From assembly GCA_945830575.1 (NCBI GenBank), contig CALZZE010000002.1:1-64000 (forward strand): a DNA stretch of 64,000 nucleotides. The letters run 5' to 3'. Below the pieces are notes generated by a model. It was not told the origin of the DNA and searched no databases. It worked only from the letters and a program-made list of their open reading frames with translations. How positions within the stretch are numbered: position 1 is the stretch's first letter; every line of letters begins with the position of its first letter. Position numbers and translations under genes: made by a program. The DNA is from an uncultured Subdoligranulum sp. Lineage in GTDB: Bacteria > Bacillota > Clostridia > Oscillospirales > Ruminococcaceae. Below, in pieces: positions 43,219 through 52,087 of this stretch.

Positions 43219-43273
43219 CAAAAAAGCGGCGCGGTTTTTGGCTTTGACCAAAAACCGCGCCGCCTCTTTTTTT
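43219..43273. terminator. Strong bidirectional terminator
   Basis: GCGGCGCGGTTTTTGG and CCAAAAACCGCGCCGC form a 16-bp perfect stem with A and T runs on the two sides. It stops both the GH79-like gene and the converging AEC transporter gene. Confidence 0.92.
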
Positions 43274-43274
43274 G

Positions 43275-44195
43275 TTATCGTACCAGCAGGCACCACAGCG
43301 GAATGGTGGCAAGGGACAGCAGTGTGGAGGCCACCACGCATTTGGCGGCCAACTGCTCCCCCACGCCGTATTTGGTAGCCAGCGCCGACACGGTGGTGGG
43401 CGCCGGTGTGCCGCTGAGCACCACCGCCACGCTGGTCACCAGCCCGTCCACCCCCGCCAGCCGACAGGCCAGCAGCGTCAGGCCGGGCATCAGCAGCAGC
43501 CGCACCACGCAGTAGCGCAGCACCTGCCCTTCCGCAATGGTTTTCAGGTCGGTCTGGGCCAGCACGGTGCCCACCAGCATCATGGCGCACATGGTGTTGC
43601 CCCCGGCCACATTTTTGATGGTCAGCGACACCACGGCGGGCAGGTGCAGCTGGGCCAGCATGATGACCAGCCCCGCCGCCACCGCCAGCACACAGGGGTT
43701 CATCGCCACCCGCCGCAGTGCGGCCTTTTTGTCGGAGGTGCCCTCAAAATAGCTCACGCCCAGCGTCCACATGATGATGCGCTGGGGAATGACGTACACC
43801 GAGGCGTACAGCACCCCCAGACTGCCGAAAATGCCCTCCGCAATGACGGTGCCCAGAATGCCCGAATTGGAGACCAGCGTGCCGTATTGCAGCACCGGCC
43901 GCCGATCCGCCGGGGCGCGGCGGTACAGCAGCTGCGCCAGCACCGCGCCGCCCAGCTGGATGCACAGCCCCACCAGCGTGATGGCCACACAGCTGCGGGC
44001 AATCTCCGCGTCAAATTCCATCTGGAAGGCGTGCAGGATGCTGGCGGGCAGCGTCACGTTGACGGTCAGCGCGCTGAGCAGCTTTTTGCCATCCGGCGGG
44101 ATGATGCCGATGCGCGTCAGCACATATCCCAGCACCAGCAGCAACAGCAGCATCCCCTGCGTTGTGAACATTCCCGAAAGCTCCACACCTTCCAC
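43275..44195 (-). CDS. AEC (auxin efflux carrier) family transporter
   Basis: A 306-residue protein with about ten transmembrane segments and the two-fold repeat of AEC permeases. The N-terminal half contains GYVLTRIGIIPPDGKKLLSALTVNVTLPA split over residues 22-50, and the middle has NSGILGTVIAEGIFG. AEC proteins export or exchange small organic acids, but the substrate cannot be read from sequence. It lies downstream of a MATE transporter on the same strand, 46 bases apart, so the two may be co-transcribed. Confidence 0.88.
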   Translation of the reverse strand: MEGVELSGMFTTQGMLLLLLVLGYVLTRIGIIPPDGKKLLSALTVNVTLPASILHAFQMEFDAEIARSCVAITLVGLCIQLGGAVLAQLLYRRAPADRRPVLQYGTLVSNSGILGTVIAEGIFGSLGVLYASVYVIPQRIIMWTLGVSYFEGTSDKKAALRRVAMNPCVLAVAAGLVIMLAQLHLPAVVSLTIKNVAGGNTMCAMMLVGTVLAQTDLKTIAEGQVLRYCVVRLLLMPGLTLLACRLAGVDGLVTSVAVVLSGTPAPTTVSALATKYGVGEQLAAKCVVASTLLSLATIPLWCLLVR

Positions 44196-44241
44196 CTCCG
44201 CCGCACCTCTCCTCCCATTATAGAAAGGCGGGCGGAAAATG

Positions 44242-45654
44242 TCAATCCGGCATGGGAAGTGTGTCCTTCCGGTTCAGCTCCCGATAGGTCTGCGCGATGA
44301 GGACTGCCGCCACAAGGAAGGTCAGCACGTCGGACACCGGCATGGAGTACAGCACGCCGTCCAGCCCGAACCAGACCGGCAGCAGCAGCGCAAATCCCAC
44401 GCCGAACACCACCTCACGGATCATGGACAGCACGGTGGATTCCACCGCCTTGCCCATGGCCTGCAAAAAGATAAAGCAGGCCTTGTTGATGCAGGCAAAG
44501 ATCATCATGCACAGGTACACCCGGAAGGCACGGATGGCAAAATCGGTGTAGTAGCTGCTCTCGTTGGCCGCACCGAAAATGCTGATGAGCTGCCGTGGGA
44601 AGAACTCCACCAGCACCAGCGCCACCGCACCCACGGCAGCCTCCGCCAGCAGTAGGCGGGTGAACAGCTCCCTGACACGGGAGAATTTGCCCGCGCCCAT
44701 GTTGAAGCCCACAATGGGGATGCAGCCTGCCGCCATGCCCACCACGATGGAAATGACGATCTGGAAGAATTTCATGACGATACCCACCACCGCCATGGGG
44801 ATCTGGGCGTACTGCTCCTGCCCGAAGACGGGGTCCAGCGCGCCGTACTTGCGCAGCATGTTGTTGATGGCCGCCATGGCCGCCACCAGACTAATCTGGG
44901 ACAGGAAGCTGGTGATGCCCAGCGCCAGCGTTCTGCCGCAGACCTGCCCGCCGAGGCGGTAATCGCCCTTTTGGGGGCGGATGATCTTCATGTGGGCCAG
45001 ATACCATACCGACAGCACCGCGGTGAGCACCTGACCGATGACGGTAGCCACGGCGGCGCCCATCATGCCCCAGCGGAACACAAAGATGAAGATGGGGTCC
45101 AGCACGATGTTGACGGCCGCGCCCGCCAGCGTGGCAATCATGGCGAACCGGGGGTTGCCGTCCGCCCGGATGATGGGGTTCATGGCCTGCCCGAACATAT
45201 AAAACGGGATGCCCAGCGTAATATAAAAGAAATATTCGCTGGAATGGCGGAAGGTCTCGGCGTTGACGGTGCCGCCAAAAACGCTGATGATGGGCGCGGC
45301 AAACGCCAGATACAGCGCCGCCAGCACCACGCCGCTGCTCACCGCCATCACCACCGCGTTGCCCACGCTGCGCTTGGCGGTGCCCACCTCCTGCCGGCCA
45401 AGGCAGATGCTCACGTAGGCACAGCAGCCGTCACCGATCATCACCGCGATGGCCAGCGCCACCACCGTGAGCGGAAACACCACCGTGTTGGCCGCGTTGC
45501 CGTAGGAGCCAAGGTAGCTGGCATTCGCAATGAAAATCTGGTCCACAATGTTGTACAAAGCGCCCACCAGCAGCGACACGATGCAGGGCACCGCATACTG
45601 TTTCATCAGCTTGCCGATACGCTCCGTCCCCAAAAACTGATTCGATGTTTCCAT
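44242..45654 (-). CDS. MATE-family efflux transporter
   Basis: A 470-residue membrane protein with twelve transmembrane segments in two homologous halves. The N-terminus (GTERIGKLMKQYAVPCIVS, then LVGALYNIVDQIFIANA) is typical of the DinF/MepA-like branch. MATE proteins export cationic drugs or metabolites using sodium or proton gradients. GGGGAG precedes the ATG. The AEC gene follows closely. Confidence 0.92.
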   Translation of the reverse strand: METSNQFLGTERIGKLMKQYAVPCIVSLLVGALYNIVDQIFIANASYLGSYGNAANTVVFPLTVVALAIAVMIGDGCCAYVSICLGRQEVGTAKRSVGNAVVMAVSSGVVLAALYLAFAAPIISVFGGTVNAETFRHSSEYFFYITLGIPFYMFGQAMNPIIRADGNPRFAMIATLAGAAVNIVLDPIFIFVFRWGMMGAAVATVIGQVLTAVLSVWYLAHMKIIRPQKGDYRLGGQVCGRTLALGITSFLSQISLVAAMAAINNMLRKYGALDPVFGQEQYAQIPMAVVGIVMKFFQIVISIVVGMAAGCIPIVGFNMGAGKFSRVRELFTRLLLAEAAVGAVALVLVEFFPRQLISIFGAANESSYYTDFAIRAFRVYLCMMIFACINKACFIFLQAMGKAVESTVLSMIREVVFGVGFALLLPVWFGLDGVLYSMPVSDVLTFLVAAVLIAQTYRELNRKDTLPMPD

Positions 45655-45883
45655 ACAAGTTCTCCCCTCAAAAAAAGAATGCGTGCGGCCCGGACGCTGG
45701 TTTTACGCACAGGGCTACACGCTTTTTGGAATGATTCTGTTTTTTTTGGTCACACTGAATATTATAGCGGATTTTCTCCGGCAATGCAAAGGCGATTTTG
45801 CACAATTTGATTCCCCTGCTGCTCGGGGGTATTCTGAGCAGATTGCGCATGCAGGGTTGCGGAATCTGCGCGGGAGCAACGCA

Positions 45884-46061
45884 ACCCATATTGTGCACCA
45901 GTTTTTTGATGCGCTCCTCAAACCGCTCCCTGGGATACTGCAAGCCCAAATCGGTGTGTTTCAAAAATTCAATGTACTCCTCCGGGCTGAGCCGTTCCTC
46001 CTGACAGGTCAACTGCGCACTGGCTGCCGGAAGAATAGCGGGCGTAGATTACGGCGGTCAT
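45884..46061 (-). pseudogene. Fused remnants: serine recombinase start and GNAT N-terminus
   Basis: On the minus strand a GGAGGTGCAACC ribosome-binding site precedes an ATG that encodes MTAVIYARYSSGSQ, the standard first residues of a large serine recombinase. After 14 codons the sequence leaves that family and soon ends. From 46012, in another frame, it encodes TCQEERLSPEEYIEFLKHTDLG and QYPRERFEERI, the N-terminus of a GNAT-type acetyltransferase. That also breaks off, near 45884. Neither is functional. Confidence 0.65.
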
Positions 46062-46072
46062 GGTTGCACCTC

Positions 46073-46462
46073 CAAGGAAACTGCTGCAGCATCTACGAAG
46101 TCCGTCCCCGTACCTGCCGCCTCTACCCCTTTGCGGTTGACTACGGACGCAATGGCCGCTCGTTTGAATACCTGCTGTGTACAGAGAAACCGCATCATCT
46201 GTGCGGCGGACGCACCAGCGTCAACCAATGGATGCAGGAGAATCTCAGCCGGGAATACAAAGAGTTCCTCATTCACAGCCATACTTTTCTGCAAGAGGCC
46301 GGCGGGCTTTTGCTCCATATGAGCCGGGAAAAACAGGAATCTCTGCTGTCCATGTTTCTTTTCCTGTATGATACCGGCTATGATTTTGACCAGCCGTTTC
46401 TCCCGCAGCACAAATCCCGAACCACCAGAATTTTGGATATTCTGAAAAGAGAATCCAAGTAA
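46073..46462 (+). pseudogene. C-terminal remnant of a YkgJ-family cysteine-cluster protein
   Basis: The frame encodes CCSIYEVRPRTCRLYPFAVDYG followed by about 100 further residues to a normal-looking stop. This is the C-terminal half of a YkgJ-type metal-binding protein. The N-terminal CxxC part is missing; upstream sequence in this frame is antisense to the serine-recombinase and GNAT fragments. No start codon with a ribosome-binding site is evident, so it is called a remnant. Confidence 0.65.
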
Positions 46463-46573
46463 CGCCCCCGTTTCTCCCCCCCCACTTAGCCAATCTTCTC
46501 GCAGAACCATTGCCCATCGGGTGATGGTTCTTTTGTTTGGGAATCCCCACGAGTCAACCCCTGCATATTTTTC

Positions 46574-46602
46574 TTGCAATATTGGTATCCAATCTATATA
46601 AT
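46574..46602 (+). promoter_or_regulatory. Promoter with an operator in its spacer (kinase operon)
   Basis: TTGCAA, 17 bp, TATAAT. The spacer holds the inverted repeat ATTGG-TAT-CCAAT (46581-46593), so a protein bound there would block RNA polymerase directly. This is the arrangement expected for an autoregulated toxin-antitoxin operon. Confidence 0.7.
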
Positions 46603-46622
46603 AATACAAGAGGTGAAGTGTC

Positions 46623-47171
46623 ATGGCAATTCAGGAAAGAACAGCGAAGATTCTGATTAACAAAGCCGGTGGAACAGCAGGACCGGATTCCCAGAATTAC
46701 AAGGTTTCCCTGCCCTCCAGTTGGATGAAGGCGCTGGGCGTCAGCAAAACAGACCGGGAAGTCACCCTGCAATTTGATGGCGAGTGCATCACCATCCGGC
46801 GGACCGCCCCTGCCAATTATGAGAAATTTCTGGCACAAGCTCGCAGCCAGCATCATGAGTTGTTGCTCCTGCATTTCTATCGAGGGGAAACGCTCTGCAC
46901 AAAAATCTGCGTTGACCAGACTGCGCACCGTCTTGCCATTCAAAATCTGGTTTCTGATCCGTTGTCCACAGCCTTCGGTGTCAATCTCGCTCCTGACTGG
47001 GACGATTTACAGCACTTTCTGGAAAGCCGCTGTATTCCCAGACAGCGGGATGGCGTTCGGGCGTATCTGTCAGCGCTGGGGTTGGACCATTATGACCCGT
47101 TGGACATCATCCGCAAAACCAAGGGCCGTATGGCAGAGGACACCTGTTGGGTCAACATCGTGGTGGGATGA
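46623..47171 (+). CDS. AbrB-like DNA-binding protein, probable antitoxin
   Basis: A 182-residue protein. Residues about 8-60 (AKILINKAGG, then YKVSLPSSWMKALGVSKTDREVTLQFDGECITIRR in parts) form a SpoVT/AbrB-like swapped-hairpin DNA-binding domain. The rest ends with RCIPRQRDGVRAYLSALGL and YDPLDIIRKTKGRMAEDTCW, a segment I associate with small partner proteins of HipA-like kinases. AAGAGGTG precedes the ATG, and the stop overlaps the kinase start as ATGA. It is likely the repressor and antitoxin of the pair. Confidence 0.75.
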   Translation: MAIQERTAKILINKAGGTAGPDSQNYKVSLPSSWMKALGVSKTDREVTLQFDGECITIRRTAPANYEKFLAQARSQHHELLLLHFYRGETLCTKICVDQTAHRLAIQNLVSDPLSTAFGVNLAPDWDDLQHFLESRCIPRQRDGVRAYLSALGLDHYDPLDIIRKTKGRMAEDTCWVNIVVG

Positions 47172-47992
47172 AGATGGCGCTCAGACTGAAAACGGGAAGC
47201 CACATTGCGGAGACTTCCTCCAAGGGCAATCAGGAAAAGTGGCTGGAAAACGGCAGGTGGTACAAGCTGGATTTGTTTGGCTACGAGGGGTTGGCGGAAA
47301 CCGTCACCTCGGCCCTGCTGGCAAAAACCAATGTTGAAAAACTGGGATTCCGGTTTGTGACCTACCACATGGAGCGGATGGAAGTGCACCGCCATATTCG
47401 GAACGGCTGCTCCAGCGAGAACTTCTTGCGTCCCGGCGAGGAAATTCTGACCCTTGCCGATTTGTTCCATAAGGGTGTCGGCCCAAGCTGGCAGTCGGAG
47501 GTGGGGAATCTGCCAAATCTCAAGAGTAAAATCCAGTGGATGGTGGAAAGCACCCGTCGTCTGACCGGGCTTGACCGTTTTGGCGTCTACCTGACGATGC
47601 TGTTTGAAGCAGATATGCTGTTTGGCAACGAGGACCGCCATTTGAACAACATCGCTGTTCTGCGCCGCGGGGAGCTCTTTGATTACTGCCCTCTCTTTGA
47701 TTTTGGTGCTGGGCTTTTGTCCAACGTCCGGGATTATCCCATGGAAATCGCGCCCAGGGGGCTGCTCCGCCAACTGCGGGCGCAGCCGTTGAATACCACC
47801 TTCCCCCGTCAGGTCCATGCGGCGCAGGCACTCTATGGGCCGCAGCTTCAATGCAGTTTTACCTCTCAGGATGTCACCTTTGCGCTCGCAGCACCGCTGG
47901 ATTATTATGCTGACCGGGACAGAGCCTATCTTCGTGACCGCATAGAAACCTGCATTGCCACACAGCAGAAAAAGCTGGAACAATCCTATTAG
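47168..47992 (+). CDS. HipA-like protein kinase, probable toxin
   Basis: A 274-residue protein, much shorter than HipA (about 440) and lacking its N-terminal subdomain. An ATP-binding region is suggested by TGSHIAETSSKGNQEKW and the lysine in WYKLDLF (about 33). The catalytic loop is GNEDRHLNN (153-161), and a DFG-like metal motif is PLFDFGAG (176-182). HipA-type kinases phosphorylate glutamyl-tRNA synthetase or other targets and cause dormancy. The 4-base overlap with the AbrB-like gene implies coupled translation. A hairpin terminator follows. Confidence 0.78.
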   Translation: MKMALRLKTGSHIAETSSKGNQEKWLENGRWYKLDLFGYEGLAETVTSALLAKTNVEKLGFRFVTYHMERMEVHRHIRNGCSSENFLRPGEEILTLADLFHKGVGPSWQSEVGNLPNLKSKIQWMVESTRRLTGLDRFGVYLTMLFEADMLFGNEDRHLNNIAVLRRGELFDYCPLFDFGAGLLSNVRDYPMEIAPRGLLRQLRAQPLNTTFPRQVHAAQALYGPQLQCSFTSQDVTFALAAPLDYYADRDRAYLRDRIETCIATQQKKLEQSY

Positions 47993-48020
47993 GGTTCCCA
48001 CATCATTTTCCACAAAAGCA

Positions 48021-48055
48021 GAGGCCGCTCCCCAAAAGGGAACGGCCTCCTTTGT
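48021..48055 (+). terminator. Terminator of the kinase operon
   Basis: GAGGCCG/CGGCCTC plus CCC/GGG form a stem with an AAAA loop, followed by CTTTGTT. Confidence 0.75.
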
Positions 48056-48058
48056 TCA

Positions 48059-48442
48059 GATGCGGAATCGGTCAATACTCTTCAAGAGCGTTACGCACAA
48101 CTCCTGATAGAAAGCTGTCTTTCCGGCATAGCAGCCCTTGGTGCAGACTTGGAGGGGACTCGCATTGAAAGCCACGCCAGAACGTTGGAGCGCAGTCGTA
48201 AAATGCTGAGCATCCTCAACAGCGCAATAGATTTGATGCGAACCAGGCACAAAAAAGGAGAACTATATTACTGGGTTCTGTACTACACCTATCTGTCGCC
48301 TCAGGAATACGACAATGTAAATGAAATCCTGATTGCTTTGGAAGCTCACTTTCAGCCTATGTCCTCAAGAACTTACTATTCCCGGAGAGAAGAAGCTATT
48401 CGGACATTAGGTTCCATTCTTTGGGGTTATACCTTTGGATAA
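48059..48442 (+). pseudogene. 5'-truncated phage-type regulator fragment
   Basis: An open frame without a usable start codon encodes about 127 residues ending LYYTYLSPQEYDNVNEIL and MSSRTYYSRREEAIRTLGSILWG. This is the C-terminal helix-turn-helix region of ArpU/RinA-like or sigma-like regulators found on phages and ICEs. The only in-frame start is a TTG at 48149 without a ribosome-binding site. It begins directly after the kinase terminator, so its 5' end was probably lost when the neighbouring DNA was joined. Confidence 0.55.
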
Positions 48443-48454
48443 ACCGGCGCAGGC

Positions 48455-49285
48455 TCAGTCCAAAAACTCCTCGTTAATGGTCACACCGAAGTCGTGGGCA
48501 ATGGCGCGCAGAGCATCATCGGTGATGGTCTGGCGGATGTGGCCCTGACCGGCGGAGAGAACCTTGACGTAAATCTCGGCGGCTTTCTCGATGGTGTGGG
48601 CCAGACCGAAGGTAATGTCAAAGTCGGGGCCAGAGGCAAACAGGCCGTGCTGCGCCCAGACGGCGGCCTGATAGGTTTTCATCTTCTCGCTGGTGGCCAT
48701 GGCGATGTCCGCGCCGCCCGGCACCATCCAGGGGCAGACGCCCACGCCCTCCGGGAACACCACGGGGCACTCGGTGGCGGACTGCCACAGAGCGCGGGAG
48801 AAGTCCCGGTCGGTGAGCGGCAGAACATAGGTCAGCGCGATGAGGTTGGTGGCATGGCAGTGGTAGATGACCCGGTTGGCGCCATGGGTGGCCGCCTTGC
48901 GCACGCTGTGGTTCATAAAATGGCTGGGGAACTCGCTGGTGGGCTTGGCGCCGTTTTCAAGGCCCCAGACGATGTGCCAGCTGTCGCCTGCCTCGTTGAT
49001 CTCCACGATGCCGGTGTTGGCGGCGGGGTCCAGCTCCACGTTGCGGAAGAACTTGCCGGAGCCGGTGGTGATGAAATATTCCCCGGCCAGATTGTCCGCC
49101 TGAACGTCCATCTTCACCCACTCGCGGGGCGTCTCGTCAAAGAAGGGGCGGCAGGCGGCCACGTCCTCCGCGGTCATGCGGTAGGTGAGGTTGCCGCCGT
49201 TGCGCTCGTGCCAGCCCTGCAGCCAGCCGTCATGGCACATACGGATAAAGCCCGTCAGGCAGGAAGTTTCCAGAATGTTGTTCAT
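48455..49285 (-). CDS. rhaD: L-rhamnulose-1-phosphate aldolase
   Basis: Splits rhamnulose 1-phosphate into dihydroxyacetone phosphate and L-lactaldehyde. The 276-residue class II aldolase has the zinc-binding region ATHGANRVIYHCHATNL and the N-terminal GWHERNGGNLTYRM. The ATG at 49285 is used because GAGGAGAT precedes it. It is the last gene of rhaBAD. Confidence 0.94.
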   Translation of the reverse strand: MNNILETSCLTGFIRMCHDGWLQGWHERNGGNLTYRMTAEDVAACRPFFDETPREWVKMDVQADNLAGEYFITTGSGKFFRNVELDPAANTGIVEINEAGDSWHIVWGLENGAKPTSEFPSHFMNHSVRKAATHGANRVIYHCHATNLIALTYVLPLTDRDFSRALWQSATECPVVFPEGVGVCPWMVPGGADIAMATSEKMKTYQAAVWAQHGLFASGPDFDITFGLAHTIEKAAEIYVKVLSAGQGHIRQTITDDALRAIAHDFGVTINEEFLD

Positions 49286-49299
49286 GGTTCTATCTCCTC

Positions 49300-50556
49300 T
49301 CATACACGTTTGCTCAAAACATCACGTTCATAGGCCTGCACCTGCGCCAGCCACTGGCCGTCCTCCGGCACACCGGCGCGGCGGCAGTACTCCGCCCAGA
49401 TCTCTCCGAAGGGCAGCGTCTTGGATTCCTCCTGCGCCACCAGCAGCTCGGTGAAGCGGCCCTCGTCCTGCATGGCCTTGAAAGCAGCGTTGGGGGTCAG
49501 CAGCGCCTGCAGCAACGCCTTCTGTACGCTGCGGAAGCCCACCGTCCACGCGGCAATGCGGTTGATGGAGGCGTCGAAATAGTCCAGCGCGATGTTGACC
49601 CGACCGTCCAGACCGCCGCAGCGGACAATCTCCTTGCAGATCTCCTGCGTCTCATCGTCCAACCGAACCACATGGTCGGAATCCCAGCGGATGGGGCGGG
49701 TGATGTGCAGCGCGATCTCCGGGAAGAAGGCCAGCAGGGCGGGGATTTTGTCGCTGACCACCTCGGTGGGGTGGTAGTGGCCGTTGTCCATCAGCGGGAT
49801 GCACTTTTCTTTGTTCATGGCGGCGTAGGTCAGCGAGAACTCGGCACTGCCCACCGTGTAGGCCTCCACGCCGATGCCGAACACCTTGGATTCCACACAG
49901 GGCTTGACCTTATTAAAGTCATACGGCTCCGACAGAATTTCATCAATGCTGGCCTTGTAGCGCTGGCGGGGGCCCATGCGGTCGGCGGGGATATCCTTGA
50001 AGCCATCGCCGGTCCAGATGTTCATGGTGCAGGGCTGGCCCAGCTCCTCGGCCAGATACTGGCTGATGCGGATGCAGGCCTTGCCATGCTCGATCCAGAA
50101 GCGTCGGGTGTCCTCGTTGGGGCTGGACAGCGTCAGCGGGTCGCACTTAGGATGGCTGAAAAAAGTGGGGTTGAAGTCCGCGCCAAGGCCGCGTGCCTTG
50201 CAGAACTCCACCCACTTGGCAAAGTGGCGGGGTTCCAGCTTGTCCCGGTCCGCCCAGTCGCCGTCCTCAAAGATGGCGTAGCTGGCGTGCAGGTTGATTT
50301 TCTTGGTGCCGGGGCAGAGTTTCAGCACCTCGTCGATGTCGGCCATCAGCTCCTCCGGCGTACGGGCGCGGCCGGGGTAGTTGCCGGTGGTCTGGATGCC
50401 GCCGGTCAGCGGCTTGCTGGGGTCGGTGTCAAAGCCGCGCACGTCATCGCCCTGCCAGCAGTGCAGGCTGACGGGAACGGACTGCAACCGGGTCATGGCG
50501 GCGTCAACATCCACGCCGAGGGCGGCGTAGGCGGCTTTTGCGGATTCGTAGCTCAT
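49300..50556 (-). CDS. rhaA: L-rhamnose isomerase
   Basis: Converts L-rhamnose to L-rhamnulose. The 418-residue length is normal. Typical segments include VPVSLHCWQGDDVRGF near the N-terminus, KINLHASYAIFED, and metal-ligand regions LMDNGHYHPTEVVSDK and ITRPIRWDSDHVV. Its start overlaps the rhaB stop by 4 bases, and rhaD follows after 14 bases. Confidence 0.96.
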   Translation of the reverse strand: MSYESAKAAYAALGVDVDAAMTRLQSVPVSLHCWQGDDVRGFDTDPSKPLTGGIQTTGNYPGRARTPEELMADIDEVLKLCPGTKKINLHASYAIFEDGDWADRDKLEPRHFAKWVEFCKARGLGADFNPTFFSHPKCDPLTLSSPNEDTRRFWIEHGKACIRISQYLAEELGQPCTMNIWTGDGFKDIPADRMGPRQRYKASIDEILSEPYDFNKVKPCVESKVFGIGVEAYTVGSAEFSLTYAAMNKEKCIPLMDNGHYHPTEVVSDKIPALLAFFPEIALHITRPIRWDSDHVVRLDDETQEICKEIVRCGGLDGRVNIALDYFDASINRIAAWTVGFRSVQKALLQALLTPNAAFKAMQDEGRFTELLVAQEESKTLPFGEIWAEYCRRAGVPEDGQWLAQVQAYERDVLSKRV

Positions 50557-51965
50557 TGCGGGTTTACCTCCTTGATGGGAAACGATTCTTTGATGGCATT
50601 GCGGGCGGCTTGTAAATCAGCATATTTACCTGCATGGATAAACTGGACCATCAGGTTGCCGAGGGCAGTGCCCTCGGTGGGTCCTGCGTACACTGTCAGG
50701 CCGGTGGCGTTGGCGGTCATCTGGTTGAGGTATTCGTCCTGACTGCCGCCGCCCACGATGTTCAGGCTGGTGTAGATCTTGCCGGTGTGGGTTTGCAGGC
50801 GCTGGATGGCGGCTTTGTAGTCCTGCGACAGCGAGTTGTAAATGCACTGCATCACCTCGCCGTTGGTAGCTGGTTCCTGGTAGCCGTTCTGGATGCAGGC
50901 GGCTTTCACTTCCGCAATCATGCTGGCGGGGGCGAGGAATCTCGCGTCATCGGGGTCTACTTTTCCCATGTAATACTGCGCATCCTGCGCGGCGGCAATC
51001 AACTCCGGGAAACCGGGTTTCCGGCCGGTGCGCTCCCCCAACTCTCGCCGCACCGACTGGATCATCCACAGGCCCATGATGTTTTTGAGGAAGCGGAACC
51101 GGTACTGATACCCGCCCTCGTTGGTGAAGTTGTCCGCCCGGCTGGCATCGGTGGCGATGGGAGCAAGGTTTTCCACCCCCAGCAGGCTCCATGTGCCGCT
51201 GGACAGGGTGACGGCAAATTCGTCCCGCGCAGGCACCGCCAGAAACGCCGAGCCGGTGTCGTGGGTGGCGGGCAGAATGACCTGACAGTCGAAGCCCACT
51301 TTCTCCTGAATTTCCGGCAGCAGACCGCCCAGCACGGTGCCGGGGGTGCGGATGGGCTGGAAGATGTTGCGGGGCAGGCCCAGTTTTTCGATAAGTTTGT
51401 CGTCCCATTCTTTGCTTTCCGCATTTACCAGCGCGGTGGTGGTGGCGTTGGTGTACTCGTTGGCGGCCACGCCGGTGAGCAGATAGTTGAGATAATCGGG
51501 AATCATCAAAAAGGTCTCGGCGGCGGCAAGCTGCTCCGGGTGTTCTTTTTGCAGCGCCGCCAGCTGGTAGACGGTGTTGAACTTCTGGAACTGGATACCG
51601 GTGCGGGCGTAATGCTCCGTAAAGGAAACGGGCAGCGTCTCCCGGATGCCGTCGGTGCGCTCGTCCCGGTAGGCCACCGCGTCACCGATGCGATGACCGG
51701 TCTTGTCCAGCAGCACAAAGTCCACCGCCCAAGTGTCGATGCCCATGGTGGCAGGCACAAAGCCTGCGGCGCGGCAGGCGGCCATGCCGTTGATGACCTC
51801 AGCGGCGAGGGCGTCCACATCCCAGCAGAGATGCCCGTTTTTGCGGGAAATCCCGTTTTCAAAACGGTAGACCTCTTTTAACTGAATGTGCCCGTCCTCC
51901 ACCCAGCCGACGATGTACCGCCCGCTGGACGCCCCGATGTCCACGGCCAGATAACAAGGTTGCAT
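50553..51965 (-). CDS. rhaB: Rhamnulokinase
   Basis: Phosphorylates L-rhamnulose with ATP. A 470-residue FGGY-family sugar kinase with N-terminal LAVDIGASSGRYIVGWVEDGHIQ (phosphate 1 region), TWAVDFVLLDKTG, and the C-terminal nucleotide-binding NIVGGGSQDEYLNQMTAN. GGAGGAG precedes the ATG. It is the first gene of the operon and faces the AraC-type regulator across a short control region. Confidence 0.96.
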   Translation of the reverse strand: MQPCYLAVDIGASSGRYIVGWVEDGHIQLKEVYRFENGISRKNGHLCWDVDALAAEVINGMAACRAAGFVPATMGIDTWAVDFVLLDKTGHRIGDAVAYRDERTDGIRETLPVSFTEHYARTGIQFQKFNTVYQLAALQKEHPEQLAAAETFLMIPDYLNYLLTGVAANEYTNATTTALVNAESKEWDDKLIEKLGLPRNIFQPIRTPGTVLGGLLPEIQEKVGFDCQVILPATHDTGSAFLAVPARDEFAVTLSSGTWSLLGVENLAPIATDASRADNFTNEGGYQYRFRFLKNIMGLWMIQSVRRELGERTGRKPGFPELIAAAQDAQYYMGKVDPDDARFLAPASMIAEVKAACIQNGYQEPATNGEVMQCIYNSLSQDYKAAIQRLQTHTGKIYTSLNIVGGGSQDEYLNQMTANATGLTVYAGPTEGTALGNLMVQFIHAGKYADLQAARNAIKESFPIKEVNPQ

Positions 51966-52005
51966 TGGCTCCTCCTTTGGTGTAAAATGGGTTCGTACTG
52001 GTTTT

Positions 52006-52070
52006 ATTATAGCGGGCAGTCAGGTCCGTTTCCATGCGGAAAGTTCGCAGTTTTTTGCGGAAAATTCTCA
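52006..52070 (-). promoter_or_regulatory. rhaBAD promoter with AraC-type direct repeats
   Basis: The minus-strand -10 is TATAAT (52006-52011) with no good -35. Two near-identical 15-bp direct repeats, TGCGGAAAGTTCGCA (52035) and TGCGGAAAATTCTCA (52056), are spaced 21 bp and abut the -35 position. This is the classic layout for activation by an AraC-family protein; the second repeat lies just upstream of the regulator's own start codon. Confidence 0.72.
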
Positions 52071-52087
52071 TTGAGGGAGGTGTCCCG

